Origin: an uncultured Hyphomonadaceae bacterium
GTDB taxonomy: Bacteria > Pseudomonadota > Alphaproteobacteria > Caulobacterales > Maricaulaceae
Assembly: GCA_913058335.1 (NCBI GenBank)
Contig: CAJXPX010000013.1
Location: forward strand, 33,602 to 97,601
Direction: 5' to 3'
Length of the DNA stretch: 64,000 nt
Shown here: positions 55,050-64,000 of the stretch, in pieces
Layout: every line of letters starts with the position of its first letter
How positions within the stretch are numbered: position 1 is the first letter of the stretch
Position numbers and translations under genes: made by a program
The notes under the pieces: model-generated
Database searches by the model: none
The model's input: the letters and a program-made list of their open reading frames with translations, nothing else
Told to the model about the DNA's origin: nothing

Positions 55050-55622
55050 ATGGCCTTTTACCCAGACGAACGCATAGCCATGTTTATCGACGGATCAAAC
55101 CTCTATTCTTCCGGCAAAACTCTGGATTTTGACATTGATTACAAAAAACTTCTGGACCTATTTAAAAATAAGGGCCGACTCATTCAGGCTAAATATTATA
55201 CGGCACTTTTGGATCACGAAGATTATTCGCCCATTCGGCCTCTGATTGACTGGCTGGATTATAACGGGTTTCACGTCATTACAAAGCCCGCCAAAAGCTA
55301 CACGGATCGAGACGGACGTAACCGTGTTAAAGGGAATATGGATATCGAAATGACGATTGATATGCTTAATATCGCTCCGCATGTCGATCATATCCTCCTA
55401 TTTACAGGAGATGGAGATTTCAAAGCCGTGGTCGAAGCCGTCCAATCAAAAGGCGTTCGTGTCAGCGTTATCTCGACCTTGAAATCGCGCCCTGCCATGC
55501 TTGCCGACGAACTCCGCCGCCAAGCTAATGATTTTATTGAACTCGCCGATATGGGTAAAATCATTGGGCGCCCTAAACGCGATTATTCAACAGAAGATGA
55601 ACCGGATTATGAGGATGAATAA
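55050..55622 (+). CDS. NYN domain (LabA/DUF88-family) protein
   Basis: This 190-residue protein has the PIN-like NYN nuclease fold: MFIDGSNLYSSG (first acidic site), KGNMDIEMTIDML and FTGDGDFKAVVEAVQSKGVRV (second acidic cluster). LabA/DUF88 proteins are predicted RNA-processing nucleases. The ATG at 55050 is preferred to a TTG at 55038. It lies 3 bases before the uracil-DNA glycosylase gene and is probably co-transcribed. Confidence 0.88.
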   Translation: MAFYPDERIAMFIDGSNLYSSGKTLDFDIDYKKLLDLFKNKGRLIQAKYYTALLDHEDYSPIRPLIDWLDYNGFHVITKPAKSYTDRDGRNRVKGNMDIEMTIDMLNIAPHVDHILLFTGDGDFKAVVEAVQSKGVRVSVISTLKSRPAMLADELRRQANDFIELADMGKIIGRPKRDYSTEDEPDYEDE

Positions 55623-55625
55623 ACC

Positions 55626-56267
55626 GTGAGCCTGCGTTCAGAGCCTGATTACAATTGTGCCCGTTGCCCGCGGCTTCGCATGTTTATTCTCGAAAACCGT
55701 GAAAAATACCCGGAGTTTTTTAATGGGCCGGTTCCGAGTTTCGGCGACACGGATGCGGAATGTCTAATAATCGGACTAGCGCCGGGACTAAAAGGTGCAA
55801 ACGCCACAGGACGCCCTTTTACCGGCGATTACGCGGGCGACCTTCTCTATAAAGCTATTGAGGAATTTGGCTTTTCGAATGGTAAATATGACGGTCACGC
55901 AGCAGATGGGCTGACCCTTTCTCGGGTAATGATTACCAATGCGGTACGCTGTGTGCCGCCTCAGAACAAACCCGTCGGCCAGGAAATCAACACGTGCCGA
56001 GATTACCTCTTGGGCCAAATGGCGGAGCTCCCCCATCTAAAAGCCCTGCTCTGCCTTGGTAAAATTTCACATGACAGCACGATCAGAAGCCTTGGGTTAA
56101 AACTCAAAGACTATCCATTCGGCCATAATGTGAATTACGACATTGGAGAAGGTCGGAAGCTGTTTTCAAGCTACCATTGCTCGCGTTACAATACGAACAC
56201 CAAGCGCTTGACTGAAGATATGTTCTTCGACGTTTTTAGGGAAATTAAGACGTTTTTGGATCGTTAG
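55626..56267 (+). CDS. Family 5 (UdgB-type) uracil-DNA glycosylase
   Basis: This 213-residue protein starts at a GTG. CPRLRMF with its Cys pair is at the start, then [20 protein letters not shown] (the family 5 active-site motif, which lacks the catalytic Asp/Asn of family 4), [15 protein letters not shown] and [14 protein letters not shown]. It removes uracil, and in some members other deaminated bases, from DNA. Cys positions fit an iron-sulfur cluster. It is convergent with smpB, with a 4-base overlap. Confidence 0.9.
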   Translation: MSLRSEPDYNCARCPRLRMFILENREKYPEFFNGPVPSFGDTDAECLIIGLAPGLKGANATGRPFTGDYAGDLLYKAIEEFGFSNGKYDGHAADGLTLSRVMITNAVRCVPPQNKPVGQEINTCRDYLLGQMAELPHLKALLCLGKISHDSTIRSLGLKLKDYPFGHNVNYDIGEGRKLFSSYHCSRYNTNTKRLTEDMFFDVFREIKTFLDR

Positions 56268-56740
56268 CCATTTTCGCGCAGTAAACGTGCCTTTTGCCTT
56301 TGCCAGTCGCGTTTCTTCTGGGTTTCTCGTTTATCGTGAGTTTGTTTACCTGTCGCGATACCAATCAGTAGCTTCGCTGTACCCGTCTTGTTGAAATAGA
56401 GCTTAAGCGGGACAATGGTTCGGCCCTTCCGTTGAGTTTCTCCCAACAAGACATTGATTTCCTTACGCTTTAGCAAGAGCTTCCGGTGCCGAGTGGGAGA
56501 GTGATTAAATTGACTGGCGGGCGCGTAAATTGGAATATTAGCGTTAATCAGCCACGCTTCATTGCCTTCAACGCTAACATAGGCTTCAGCAATATTCGCC
56601 CGGCCTTCGCGTAGGGCTTTCACTTCAGTGCCGAGCAATTGAATGCCGGCCTCAATATTGTCCTCAACCGCATATTCATACCGCGCACGGCGGTTATCTG
56701 CAATCAGGGTTTTCGGCGTATTATCTTTGGCTTTGGCCAT
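56264..56740 (-). CDS. smpB: SsrA-binding protein SmpB
   Basis: This 158-residue protein is typical of Smp[35 protein letters not shown], and a basic C-terminal tail ([20 protein letters not shown]). It binds tmRNA in ribosome rescue. It follows dapA by 3 bases, an order conserved in alphaproteobacteria. I found no ssrA gene in the window. Confidence 0.97.
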   Translation of the reverse strand: MAKAKDNTPKTLIADNRRARYEYAVEDNIEAGIQLLGTEVKALREGRANIAEAYVSVEGNEAWLINANIPIYAPASQFNHSPTRHRKLLLKRKEINVLLGETQRKGRTIVPLKLYFNKTGTAKLLIGIATGKQTHDKRETQKKRDWQRQKARLLRENG

Positions 56741-56743
56741 AAC

Positions 56744-57619
56744 TTAATGAGATATTCCTGCACGTTTCATTGCGGCTTCTACGGCGCGTTTCGTCGTCTC
56801 AGCACAAGGGACAATGGGCAAACGAACAGCCGGTTCCATTTTACCCATAAGTGATAGTGCATATTTCGCAGGTGCCGGGCTCGGACAAAGGAATAAATCT
56901 TTATGCAATCGATCAAGTTTTTCATTCAGTGATTTCGCTTTGGCAAATTCACCTTTTAATAAAGCTTCGTGAAATTCAGAATAAGCTTTTGGCGCAACAT
57001 TTGATCCAACAGAAATGGCCCCCATTCCGCCATGGGCCGAATGACCTAAAGAACTGGGATCATCACCGGAAAGCTGGATAAAGTCTTCACCACAACGGTC
57101 AATCAAATCTTGAACCCTGGCCACATCGCCTGTTGCATCCTTACATCCAATAACAGTCGGCAGTTTCGACAATCGGCCCATCGTCTCATTCGTAATGTCT
57201 ACAACGCTGCGGCCGGGAATATTATAAACCACGATTGGAATATCGACAGATTCTGAAATTGCCTTAAAATGCTGATAGATACCCTCTTGATTAGGCTTGT
57301 TGTAATATGGGGTCACGACAAGGATTGCGTCGGCTCCCTCTTCCTTGGCATGACGGGCATAGGCTTTGGAAACAGTTGTTTCGTTAGATCCCGCCCCGGC
57401 AATCACTGGAACGCGTCCTGCGGCAGCTTCGACAGTTAAAGCGATGACCCGGCGGTGCTCGGCATCCGTTAAAGTCGCGGATTCACCCGTTGTCCCGCAC
57501 GGCACCAAACCGTGCGTGCCATTATCAATTTGCCACTCGATGAAACTTTGGAACGCTTTCTCATCGACGCTGTTGTCTTTGAACGGAGTAACAAGGGCTG
57601 TTATCGAACCTTTTATCAT
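56744..57619 (-). CDS. dapA: 4-hydroxy-tetrahydrodipicolinate synthase
   Basis: This 291-residue TIM-barrel aldolase has GTTGESATLTDAEH, VVYNIPGRSVVDI (catalytic Tyr) and the Schiff-base lysine in VIGCKDATGD. It condenses pyruvate and aspartate semialdehyde on the way to lysine and diaminopimelate. The gene diverges from the lytic transglycosylase gene across 66 bases. Confidence 0.96.
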   Translation of the reverse strand: MIKGSITALVTPFKDNSVDEKAFQSFIEWQIDNGTHGLVPCGTTGESATLTDAEHRRVIALTVEAAAGRVPVIAGAGSNETTVSKAYARHAKEEGADAILVVTPYYNKPNQEGIYQHFKAISESVDIPIVVYNIPGRSVVDITNETMGRLSKLPTVIGCKDATGDVARVQDLIDRCGEDFIQLSGDDPSSLGHSAHGGMGAISVGSNVAPKAYSEFHEALLKGEFAKAKSLNEKLDRLHKDLFLCPSPAPAKYALSLMGKMEPAVRLPIVPCAETTKRAVEAAMKRAGISH

Positions 57620-57685
57620 TTTGCTCTTTCATGTAGCTATTCGAATCAATCGGGTTCGAATTTATTTAGGATTTACAGACGGATA

Positions 57686-59782
57686 ATGAACAAGTGTCAT
57701 AACTTTCTTTCAGCTTACCAAGCAAGCCCCGCTTTGCCAAACGCTGTGATTTCATTCTGTCGAAAAAAAATCTTTCCACCCTTACTAGTAAGTGTTTTGA
57801 GTCTTATTTCCTTGCAAATGGCTCAGGCAGCTCCTGATGTCGAGCCTCGCCTTAAACCTATTGCGCCGGCACTTTCCAATTTCCTCTCAGAACAAGACGC
57901 GCTTAGTCTGCGCAAAGCCATTAGCGCTGCAAATCGTGATGATTGGTTGGAATTCGAATTATATGAACGCGGCGTGGAAGATCAAACAGCTAAAACGCTT
58001 CTGATATGGGTTCGCGCGGTTGAAGACCGAAACGCCCCTTTTGATGTCCTTACAAAAGCGGCCCAAGATTTGTCCGATTGGCCGCGGCAAGTTACGATCC
58101 GGGCAAGGGCCGAGGCCGAGATGTTCGATAATCCACTCTCCCCCAAGGATGCCGTCAAATGGTTTAAAGGAGAGCCCCCTGTCTCCGGCGAAGGTCGGGC
58201 AGCTTTGGCGCGGGCAAATTACGCGCTCGGAAATGACGAAACAGCTGATATGTGGCTTCGCTCGGCTTGGCAGGATGCCAAATTGACTCGGGCACGCCAG
58301 CAAGAGTTGTTTTCACAATTTAACTCGAAACTTACGCCGGAAGACCACGCTCGTCGGGCGGATCATCTAATCTGGAACGGGCGATGGTTTCTCGACAGTG
58401 CCCAAGCTCTCCTGCCTTTCATGGATCAGGCTGAGCGCAGACTGATGGACGCGCGGCTTCGCGTAGCGGCTGACCGTGCTGGTATGGACGCGGCTATAGA
58501 CGCGGTCCCATCTAATTATAAAGCTGATGCCGGATTGCTTTACGAACGGGCAAAGTGGCGGCGACGCAAGCGTTCAAAAGACTATGCCCTGCCCCTCCTA
58601 CAGGAAATACCGGGTGCACCGATTAACGATCAAGGCAAAGCCGCGCTCTGGCGCGAAAAACAAATTATGGCGTATTGGCTGATAAGCGAGAAACGCTTCC
58701 CTGAAGCTTATAATATTGTCCTGAATCATGGATTTACGGACGGCGCAGATTTTGCTGAGGCCGAGTTTCTTGCGGGATGGCTAGCTCTTCGAAAACTTGG
58801 ACAAGCTGAGCAAGCGCAAATACATTTCCGAAAGCTTGCTGAAGCCGTTTCCACGCCAGTGTCTTTGGGACGAGGATATTACTGGTTGGGACGCGCTCAA
58901 ACCGGAGCTGAAGCAGATGTCAGTTTTCTTGAGGCTGCCAAATATCCTAATACGTATTATGGGCAATTGGCTACGTTAGAGCTCGCCCGAGGAAACGCAA
59001 TTTTAAATCTTCCGCTAGAAGCCTCTTCTGACGCCGAAGTAGAAAAACTGAAACAAGATGATCGCGTTAAAGCGATGCAGCTTTTGGGTGAAATCGGCGA
59101 CGAACGCCTGTTCTCTCAAATTGCTTTTCATCTGGACGATGTTCTCGAGTCTCCGTCCGAACTGGCAGCTTTAGCAAAGATGTCCAGTGATTATGGATAT
59201 ATGAGACCCTCGGTCAGGGCAGCAAAGCAAGCTTCCCGTTTTCAGACCATGCTGACTGAATCAGGCTATCCAAGAGTGCCAATTATAGAATCCCTTCCGA
59301 ACGAGTTTGAAACAGCTTTCGTTTATGCCATTGCACGTCAGGAAACCGAGTTTGAAACCAATGCCATTAGTTCCGCCCGGGCGTACGGCCTCATGCAAAT
59401 GATAGACTCGACCGCACGTTACACCGCGCGAAAGCATAATGTAGAATATAGCCAAACGAGACTTTTATCCGACGCCGAATACTCGGCCCAACTCGGAGCT
59501 TATCACCTCAACGATCTACTTGAGAGATGGGACGGCTCTTATATCCTCGCTGCCGTTTCGTATAATGCAGGTCCAAATCGCGCCAGACAGTGGATAGAAA
59601 AATACGGCGATCCGCGCAGCGGAGAAATCGACCCGATTGACTGGATAGAGTCAACGCCGTTTTCTGAAACCCGAAATTACGTTCAGAGGGTCATGGAAAA
59701 CATGCAGGTTTATCGGGCCCGACTGAATGGAAACAGCGCGCCGCTTAGCTTAGACCGCGACCTTCGACTAGGCCAACGCTAG
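57686..59782 (+). CDS. Soluble lytic transglycosylase (Slt-like)
   Basis: This 698-residue protein has an N-terminal signal peptide ending SLQMAQA (about residue 48). A long helical, superhelical region follows, then a C-terminal SLT domain: catalytic Glu553 in ARQETEFETNAISSARAYG and LMQMIDSTA, NDLLERWDGSYILAAVSYNA. It cleaves peptidoglycan glycan strands, forming 1,6-anhydroMurNAc. The ATG at 57686 is chosen because the open frame upstream to 57512 runs inside dapA. Confidence 0.93.
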   Translation: MNKCHNFLSAYQASPALPNAVISFCRKKIFPPLLVSVLSLISLQMAQAAPDVEPRLKPIAPALSNFLSEQDALSLRKAISAANRDDWLEFELYERGVEDQTAKTLLIWVRAVEDRNAPFDVLTKAAQDLSDWPRQVTIRARAEAEMFDNPLSPKDAVKWFKGEPPVSGEGRAALARANYALGNDETADMWLRSAWQDAKLTRARQQELFSQFNSKLTPEDHARRADHLIWNGRWFLDSAQALLPFMDQAERRLMDARLRVAADRAGMDAAIDAVPSNYKADAGLLYERAKWRRRKRSKDYALPLLQEIPGAPINDQGKAALWREKQIMAYWLISEKRFPEAYNIVLNHGFTDGADFAEAEFLAGWLALRKLGQAEQAQIHFRKLAEAVSTPVSLGRGYYWLGRAQTGAEADVSFLEAAKYPNTYYGQLATLELARGNAILNLPLEASSDAEVEKLKQDDRVKAMQLLGEIGDERLFSQIAFHLDDVLESPSELAALAKMSSDYGYMRPSVRAAKQASRFQTMLTESGYPRVPIIESLPNEFETAFVYAIARQETEFETNAISSARAYGLMQMIDSTARYTARKHNVEYSQTRLLSDAEYSAQLGAYHLNDLLERWDGSYILAAVSYNAGPNRARQWIEKYGDPRSGEIDPIDWIESTPFSETRNYVQRVMENMQVYRARLNGNSAPLSLDRDLRLGQR

Positions 59783-59791
59783 TCCTTGAAA

Positions 59792-60760
59792 TCAAAGGTT
59801 TAAAGCGCGCGCCATTACTTCAGCGTCAACATTTCCCCCTGATCCGATTACAACAATTTTTTGGCTGGGTGAGAACGGTCTATATTTCATCATGGCGGCA
59901 AAAGACGCAGCGCCTCCCGGCTCCAAAGTTATATCCAGCTCCCGCTTCGCAAGCGCCATAGCGCAAAGGCAGTCTTCGTCCGAAACCGTAAAAACACCTG
60001 ATAAGGATTTAGAGTTCACCGCCCAGGTCAGTTCACCAGGCTGCGGCGTCATCAATGCATCGCAGAGTGTCGCCGCAGGTGAAGACAGACTCTTTCGCTC
60101 TCCCGCTTCAAGAGACATTTGGTGGTCATTATAGTCCTGTGGTTCTGCCCCGTATATTTTTGCTTCGGGGCATAAGCTTTGTAGGGCGAGACTTATCCCC
60201 GCGCACATTCCGCCTCCGCCCAAATTCACGACCACCGCGTAAAGGTCCGGACACTGTTTAGCGATTTCAATCCCGATAGTGCCCTGCCCGGAAATAATAT
60301 ACGGATCGTCAAAAGACGGGACGATAACCCGTCCGGTTCCCCGCGAAATGTCGTAAGCGATGTCTTCTCGACTTTCGGTCTGCCGGTCATAAAAATGAAT
60401 ATCCGCCCCATAGGACAATACCGTGTCGACTTTAACTTTCGGCGCGTCTTTCGGCATAACTATAATAGCTGGGATACCCAGCTCGCTGGCTGAAATCGCA
60501 ACACCTATTGCGTGATTGCCTGAAGAGAAAGCAACAACTCCGATCTGGGATTCCTCAAACGATAATTGCGATAAACGATTACGCGCCCCCCGATATTTGA
60601 AAGCACCGCCTTTTTGATATGCTTCTGCTTTTAAGATTACCGAACAGCCGCAAATTTCATTAATTCGATTAGATTGAAGGAGGGGCGTTATACGAGCGTG
60701 ACCTTCAAGCCGCTTCGACGCGCTTGATACGTCTTCAAAATTGGGAACTCGACCATTCAT
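59792..60760 (-). CDS. PLP-dependent threonine/serine dehydratase or racemase family enzyme
   Basis: This 322-residue fold-type II enzyme has the PLP lysine Lys55 in KGGAFKYRGARNRL, the phosphate-binding glycine loop NLGGGGMCAG, and VIGSGGNVD at the C terminus. It has no C-terminal ACT regulatory domain, so it resembles catabolic threonine dehydratase, serine racemase and threo-3-hydroxyaspartate dehydratase. The substrate cannot be fixed by eye. It is convergent with the transglycosylase gene (9 bases) and divergent from the acyl-CoA ligase gene. Confidence 0.88.
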   Translation of the reverse strand: MNGRVPNFEDVSSASKRLEGHARITPLLQSNRINEICGCSVILKAEAYQKGGAFKYRGARNRLSQLSFEESQIGVVAFSSGNHAIGVAISASELGIPAIIVMPKDAPKVKVDTVLSYGADIHFYDRQTESREDIAYDISRGTGRVIVPSFDDPYIISGQGTIGIEIAKQCPDLYAVVVNLGGGGMCAGISLALQSLCPEAKIYGAEPQDYNDHQMSLEAGERKSLSSPAATLCDALMTPQPGELTWAVNSKSLSGVFTVSDEDCLCAMALAKRELDITLEPGGAASFAAMMKYRPFSPSQKIVVIGSGGNVDAEVMARALNL

Positions 60761-60836
60761 AAATGACTCTCTTCATACACGCTTGAGCATTGACGGTAGA
60801 GGATGCGCGTGGAAAGAAAAGTTAAAACAAACCTTA

Positions 60837-62483
60837 ATGAATATGGGGACTATGATGCACGGCTTGATGATGAAACATGAGTTGATGATCAGCGATCTAA
60901 TCGAACACGCGGCCACGGTACACAAAGACCGCGAAATTTATACACTCAATACAGATTTGACAGAGCACCGCTATGGTTGGGGCGATTGCGCTGTCCGGGT
61001 GCGTAAGCTCGCCAACGCTCTGTTGAAAGCGGGCGTTAAAAAAGGCGACCGGATTGCGACCATTGCCTGGAATAATTATCGCCACATTGAAATCTATTAT
61101 GCGGTTTCCTCTATTGGCGCGGTCGTACACACGATCAATCCGCGTTTGAAACCCAAACAAATTGCTTGGATGGTTAACCACGCAGAAGACAGTATGCTGA
61201 TGTTTGACACAACATTTGGCCCTATCGTTGACGGTGTTTCGGCGATGTGTCCGACCGTTAAGAAATGGATCTGCCTGTCGGATAAAGAGAATATGCCGGA
61301 TTATAAGACAGAGGTAGAAGACTATGAGAGTTTTATCTCAGACGCCTCTGAGACGATAGAGTGGGAGCGGTTTGACGAAAACACCGCTTGCACACTTTGT
61401 TATACCTCGGGAACAACAGGGGATCCTAAAGGCGTCCTCTACTCTCATCGATCAACAATACTCCATGCTATGGCCGGTTGTTTCCAAGACGTTATTGGCG
61501 GCGGGTCACTGGATACCATATTGGGCGTTGTACCCATGTTTCACGTCTCCGCTTGGGGGCTGGTCTATTCAGCCGCGATGGTTGGGGCGAAACTCGTCAT
61601 GCCAGGGCCGGGGCTTGACGGGGCCAACCTTTGCAAGATGATCAATCAAGAAGGTGTTACCCTTATGGCAGGGGTTCCGACTGTTTGGCTGGGCATCTAC
61701 AATCACGCCAAGGAAAATAATATTGAGCTGAAAACAGTGAAGAAAGCTTTGGTGGGCGGCTCTGCCCTTCCCGAAAGCCTGTTGCGTGCTTATGAGCTGG
61801 ATCTCGGAATTCCGATGCAGCAAGGCTGGGGCATGACAGAAACGTCTCCATTGGGGACGACCTACTCCCCCTATCCCGGAACCGAAAATGATGATTACGA
61901 GGATCTCGTAGAGCATAAACTCATGGCAGGGCGGCGTATATTTGGCGTGGATATGAGAATCGTTGACGATGAAGGAAATATTTTACCACAGGACGGAGAA
62001 GCTGAGGGACATCTTCATGTTCGCGGCCCCTGGATTTCTTCCGGTTATTTCAAAGACGCCGGACCGGAAAATTTCACAGATGATGGTTGGTTCCGCACAG
62101 GCGACGTAGCTATTTTGCATCCCAAAGGCTATATGGAGATTACAGATCGCTCTAAAGACGTTATCAAGTCCGGCGGGGAATGGGTTAGCTCTATTGAAGT
62201 CGAAAACGCGGCATCTGATCACCCTGAGGTCACGATGGCGGCCTGTATCGGCCTTCCCCATCCCAAATGGCAGGAACGGCCCTTCCTTATAGTGCAGCCT
62301 GTCCCCGGGAAAACACCTGATAAAGAAGAAATCAAAGCCTGCATCGCGCGCAAATGTGCAAAATGGTGGATGCCGGATGCTATTGTTTTCGTGGATGAGC
62401 TTCCACTTGGCGCGACTGGCAAAATTCTAAAACGGGAATTGAAAGAGGAATATAAGGACTTTGATTTGGAAAGTGCCTCTTAG
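60837..62483 (+). CDS. Fatty-acyl-CoA synthetase (AMP-binding)
   Basis: This ANL-superfamily ligase of about 548 residues has the ATP motif CYTSGTTGDPKGVLYSHRS, GWGMTETSPLGT, the adenylate motif WFRTGDVAILHPKGYMEITDRSKD (split here: GDVAILHPKGYMEI) and the catalytic Lys region LGATGKILKRELKE. It activates a fatty acid to its CoA thioester. The start is ambiguous among several Met codons (60837 to 60855); the ATG at 60852 has a GGGGA just upstream. It resembles medium/long-chain ligases of alphaproteobacterial beta-oxidation. Confidence 0.9.
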   Translation: MNMGTMMHGLMMKHELMISDLIEHAATVHKDREIYTLNTDLTEHRYGWGDCAVRVRKLANALLKAGVKKGDRIATIAWNNYRHIEIYYAVSSIGAVVHTINPRLKPKQIAWMVNHAEDSMLMFDTTFGPIVDGVSAMCPTVKKWICLSDKENMPDYKTEVEDYESFISDASETIEWERFDENTACTLCYTSGTTGDPKGVLYSHRSTILHAMAGCFQDVIGGGSLDTILGVVPMFHVSAWGLVYSAAMVGAKLVMPGPGLDGANLCKMINQEGVTLMAGVPTVWLGIYNHAKENNIELKTVKKALVGGSALPESLLRAYELDLGIPMQQGWGMTETSPLGTTYSPYPGTENDDYEDLVEHKLMAGRRIFGVDMRIVDDEGNILPQDGEAEGHLHVRGPWISSGYFKDAGPENFTDDGWFRTGDVAILHPKGYMEITDRSKDVIKSGGEWVSSIEVENAASDHPEVTMAACIGLPHPKWQERPFLIVQPVPGKTPDKEEIKACIARKCAKWWMPDAIVFVDELPLGATGKILKRELKEEYKDFDLESAS

Positions 62484-62494
62484 CTTTATAGTTT

Positions 62495-63751
62495 TTATAA
62501 GATTTCGCTCTCTTTACCTTCGCCTACACCGAAGAGTTTTCCTTTTTCGGTGACAAGGATAACCCCGAGGCTAATAAATCCTAAAATCACAAAAGCGAAT
62601 AGCAAAGGTCGAACCGTACCGTCGAAAACCCGCGCCACACATATACCAATCAAACTGGAAACCGTCATGGTGATAAATCCATAAACGGCATTTGCCGTCC
62701 CGGCTTGTTTGCCCATAGGCTCAAGCGCTAGCGAAGTGAAATTTGCCCCTATCATGCCGAAGCTGCCAAAGGTCATGGCAAAGAGAATATAAAACACCCA
62801 AAAATCCTGCCCTACAAATTGCATCCATAAAAGATTAATGAGGGACAGGGAGATGAATACGAAAAGAACCGTATGACTGATACGTCTCATGCCGAGATTA
62901 TCCACAGCGCGACTATTCGCAAAATTCATAATAGCAAGCAAACCAGCGATACCCGCAAACCATATCCAGAAATTATCGCCCCGTTCAAAGACATCGTTAA
63001 AAACCTGCTCGGAAGATCCGATAAAAGAAAATAGACATCCGAAAATGACGCCGCTGGCGATCATATATCCCAGACTAATTCTATTTGTCATAACGGCTTG
63101 GAAGGCAGCCCTAATGCTTTTCAGACTAAAAGGGCGTCTTTCAGACTCAGGTAAAGTCTGGGGTAAACGAAAGGTTGTCCAAACGAATACGAACAAAGAA
63201 AACAATCCCAACACGCCAAAAATCCACTCCCATGGCAAAGCTGTCATAACCATCGTACCAATCGCAGGGGCCAGAATGGGAACGATCATAAAGACAGTGT
63301 AAACAAGCGACATGATTTTTGCCATGGCCCGGCCCGCCGAAACATCCCGGATTATGGCGCCGGCGGAAACCCGGGTGCCGGCACAGGTTATGCCTTGAAT
63401 AAATCTGAAGAAGAGGAGCCAATAAAAGCTGGGAGCTATCATACAGAGAAATGACGCAACAAAATAACCTGCCAAGGACCATTGGAGCAGTATTTTCCGC
63501 CCAAACCTATCAGAAACTGGGCCGAAGATAAGTTGTGGAAAGCCAAATCCCAAAACAAAGGCAAAAACAACAAGTTGTTGATCATTCGGATTAACGGTAT
63601 GGAATTCTTCTCCAATGAGAGACAATGCCGGAAGCATTACATCAATACCCAAAGCTTGCAGTCCGAAAACAGCGGCCATCATCGCCACAAATTCCCAAAA
63701 CGGAATAGGCAGGTTCATACTGTCGCGTTTAATAGGTTTGGGGTTTGCCAT
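62495..63751 (-). CDS. Bcr/CflA-family multidrug efflux MFS transporter
   Basis: This 418-residue, 12-span major facilitator has motif A GPVSDRFGRKILLQ between spans 2 and 3, the span-1 VFGLQALGIDVMLPALSLIG, and GTRVSAGAIIRDVSAGRAMAK, typical of the Bcr/CflA drug-resistance group. It exports drugs or metabolites by proton antiport. An internal Met (MNLPIPFWEF) is an alternative start. The substrate is not predictable. Confidence 0.92.
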   Translation of the reverse strand: MANPKPIKRDSMNLPIPFWEFVAMMAAVFGLQALGIDVMLPALSLIGEEFHTVNPNDQQLVVFAFVLGFGFPQLIFGPVSDRFGRKILLQWSLAGYFVASFLCMIAPSFYWLLFFRFIQGITCAGTRVSAGAIIRDVSAGRAMAKIMSLVYTVFMIVPILAPAIGTMVMTALPWEWIFGVLGLFSLFVFVWTTFRLPQTLPESERRPFSLKSIRAAFQAVMTNRISLGYMIASGVIFGCLFSFIGSSEQVFNDVFERGDNFWIWFAGIAGLLAIMNFANSRAVDNLGMRRISHTVLFVFISLSLINLLWMQFVGQDFWVFYILFAMTFGSFGMIGANFTSLALEPMGKQAGTANAVYGFITMTVSSLIGICVARVFDGTVRPLLFAFVILGFISLGVILVTEKGKLFGVGEGKESEIL

Positions 63752-64000
63752 TAGTGTTCTATGCGCGACCCATAATCGTTTCGCAAGGCGCTAATTTGCA
63801 GGATAGAGATGCGATTATTCATAAGTCACTAGCTATCATATCTATCTCCTTCACCTTTTTTGTCATTTACCTTGTTTTTGCTTTCGTTAGTGTCGGAAAA
63901 AATGGGCTGTCTGCGGGGTGTGGGTATCGAGCGTGGAAACGTGATTAAGGAGTGGTTTTTACGACCCCACTTCCGCTATTGCTAGAAGCGAAGCCCCGCA
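63752..64000. other. Right-edge non-coding stretch
   Basis: No supported gene. The first 150 bases are AT-rich and presumably carry the efflux gene promoter. The last 40 bases read leftwards could be the end of a coding region (stop codon at about 63959-63961), but too little is present to judge. Confidence 0.3.

Noticed and set aside
57512..57685. Upstream extension of the lytic transglycosylase gene
   Set aside because: It would run through the divergent dapA start; the ATG at 57686 is followed by a proper signal peptide.
63745..63948. A 67-codon open frame at the right edge
   Set aside because: No homology features, poor start context, and overlaps the promoter region of the efflux gene.

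Overview
This window is a chromosomal segment of an alphaproteobacterium of roughly 50% GC, probably in the Caulobacterales/Maricaulales/Hyphomonadaceae neighbourhood. The evidence is a C4-pathway 5-aminolevulinate synthase, an ompR/envZ-type pair beside ilvE, the order rpoZ-spoT-pyrE-pdxJ-acpS-lepB-rnc-era-recO, and a Caulobacter-like sphingolipid locus. I saw no tRNA, rRNA, insertion sequence, prophage or CRISPR array. Coding density is very high and many genes overlap by ATGA or GTGA.

Region 1 (1-15.6 kb) is the most interesting part: a bacterial sphingolipid locus in three blocks. The leftward block 15355-11160 makes the ceramide backbone (acyl-ACP synthetase, ceramide reductase, dedicated acyl carrier protein, serine palmitoyltransferase). 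The rightward block 7005-11156 holds an LptF/LptG-like permease pair, a ceramide-kinase-like lipid kinase and a TAM41-like nucleotidyltransferase. The leftward block 6903-1 holds a secreted DUF2141 protein, bacterial ceramide synthase, a CpgD-like nucleotidyltransferase, a flippase, a HAD-IB phosphatase, a CDP-glycerol-transferase-like enzyme and a cyclopropane synthase. Together they suggest synthesis and outer-membrane delivery of a phosphoglycerate-decorated (anionic) ceramide. A Pho-box-like repeat precedes the backbone operon.

Region 2 (15.6-33.5 kb) is mixed housekeeping: a YcgN-type cysteine-cluster protein, a class A penicillin-binding protein, a PAN-CAP secreted protein, two acyl-CoA dehydrogenases, a TolB/TPR protein, tRNA hydroxylase TrhO, a GST, a YbjN protein, a two-component system, ilvE, glyA, hemA and hemB, and a beta-hydroxyacid dehydrogenase.

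Region 3 (33.6-44.3 kb), all rightward, holds an SLC13-type permease, the leucyltransferase bpt coupled to a complete TRAP transporter, LemA with an M48 protease, and an M16 peptidase lipoprotein ending at a strong terminator.

Region 4 (44.4-54.4 kb) is a leftward core operon from rpoZ through spoT, pyrE, pdxJ, acpS, lepB, rnc, era and recO to parC. Region 5 (54.5-64 kb) holds folK, a NYN-domain protein, a family 5 uracil-DNA glycosylase, smpB, dapA, a soluble lytic transglycosylase, a PLP dehydratase, an acyl-CoA ligase and a Bcr/CflA-type efflux permease.
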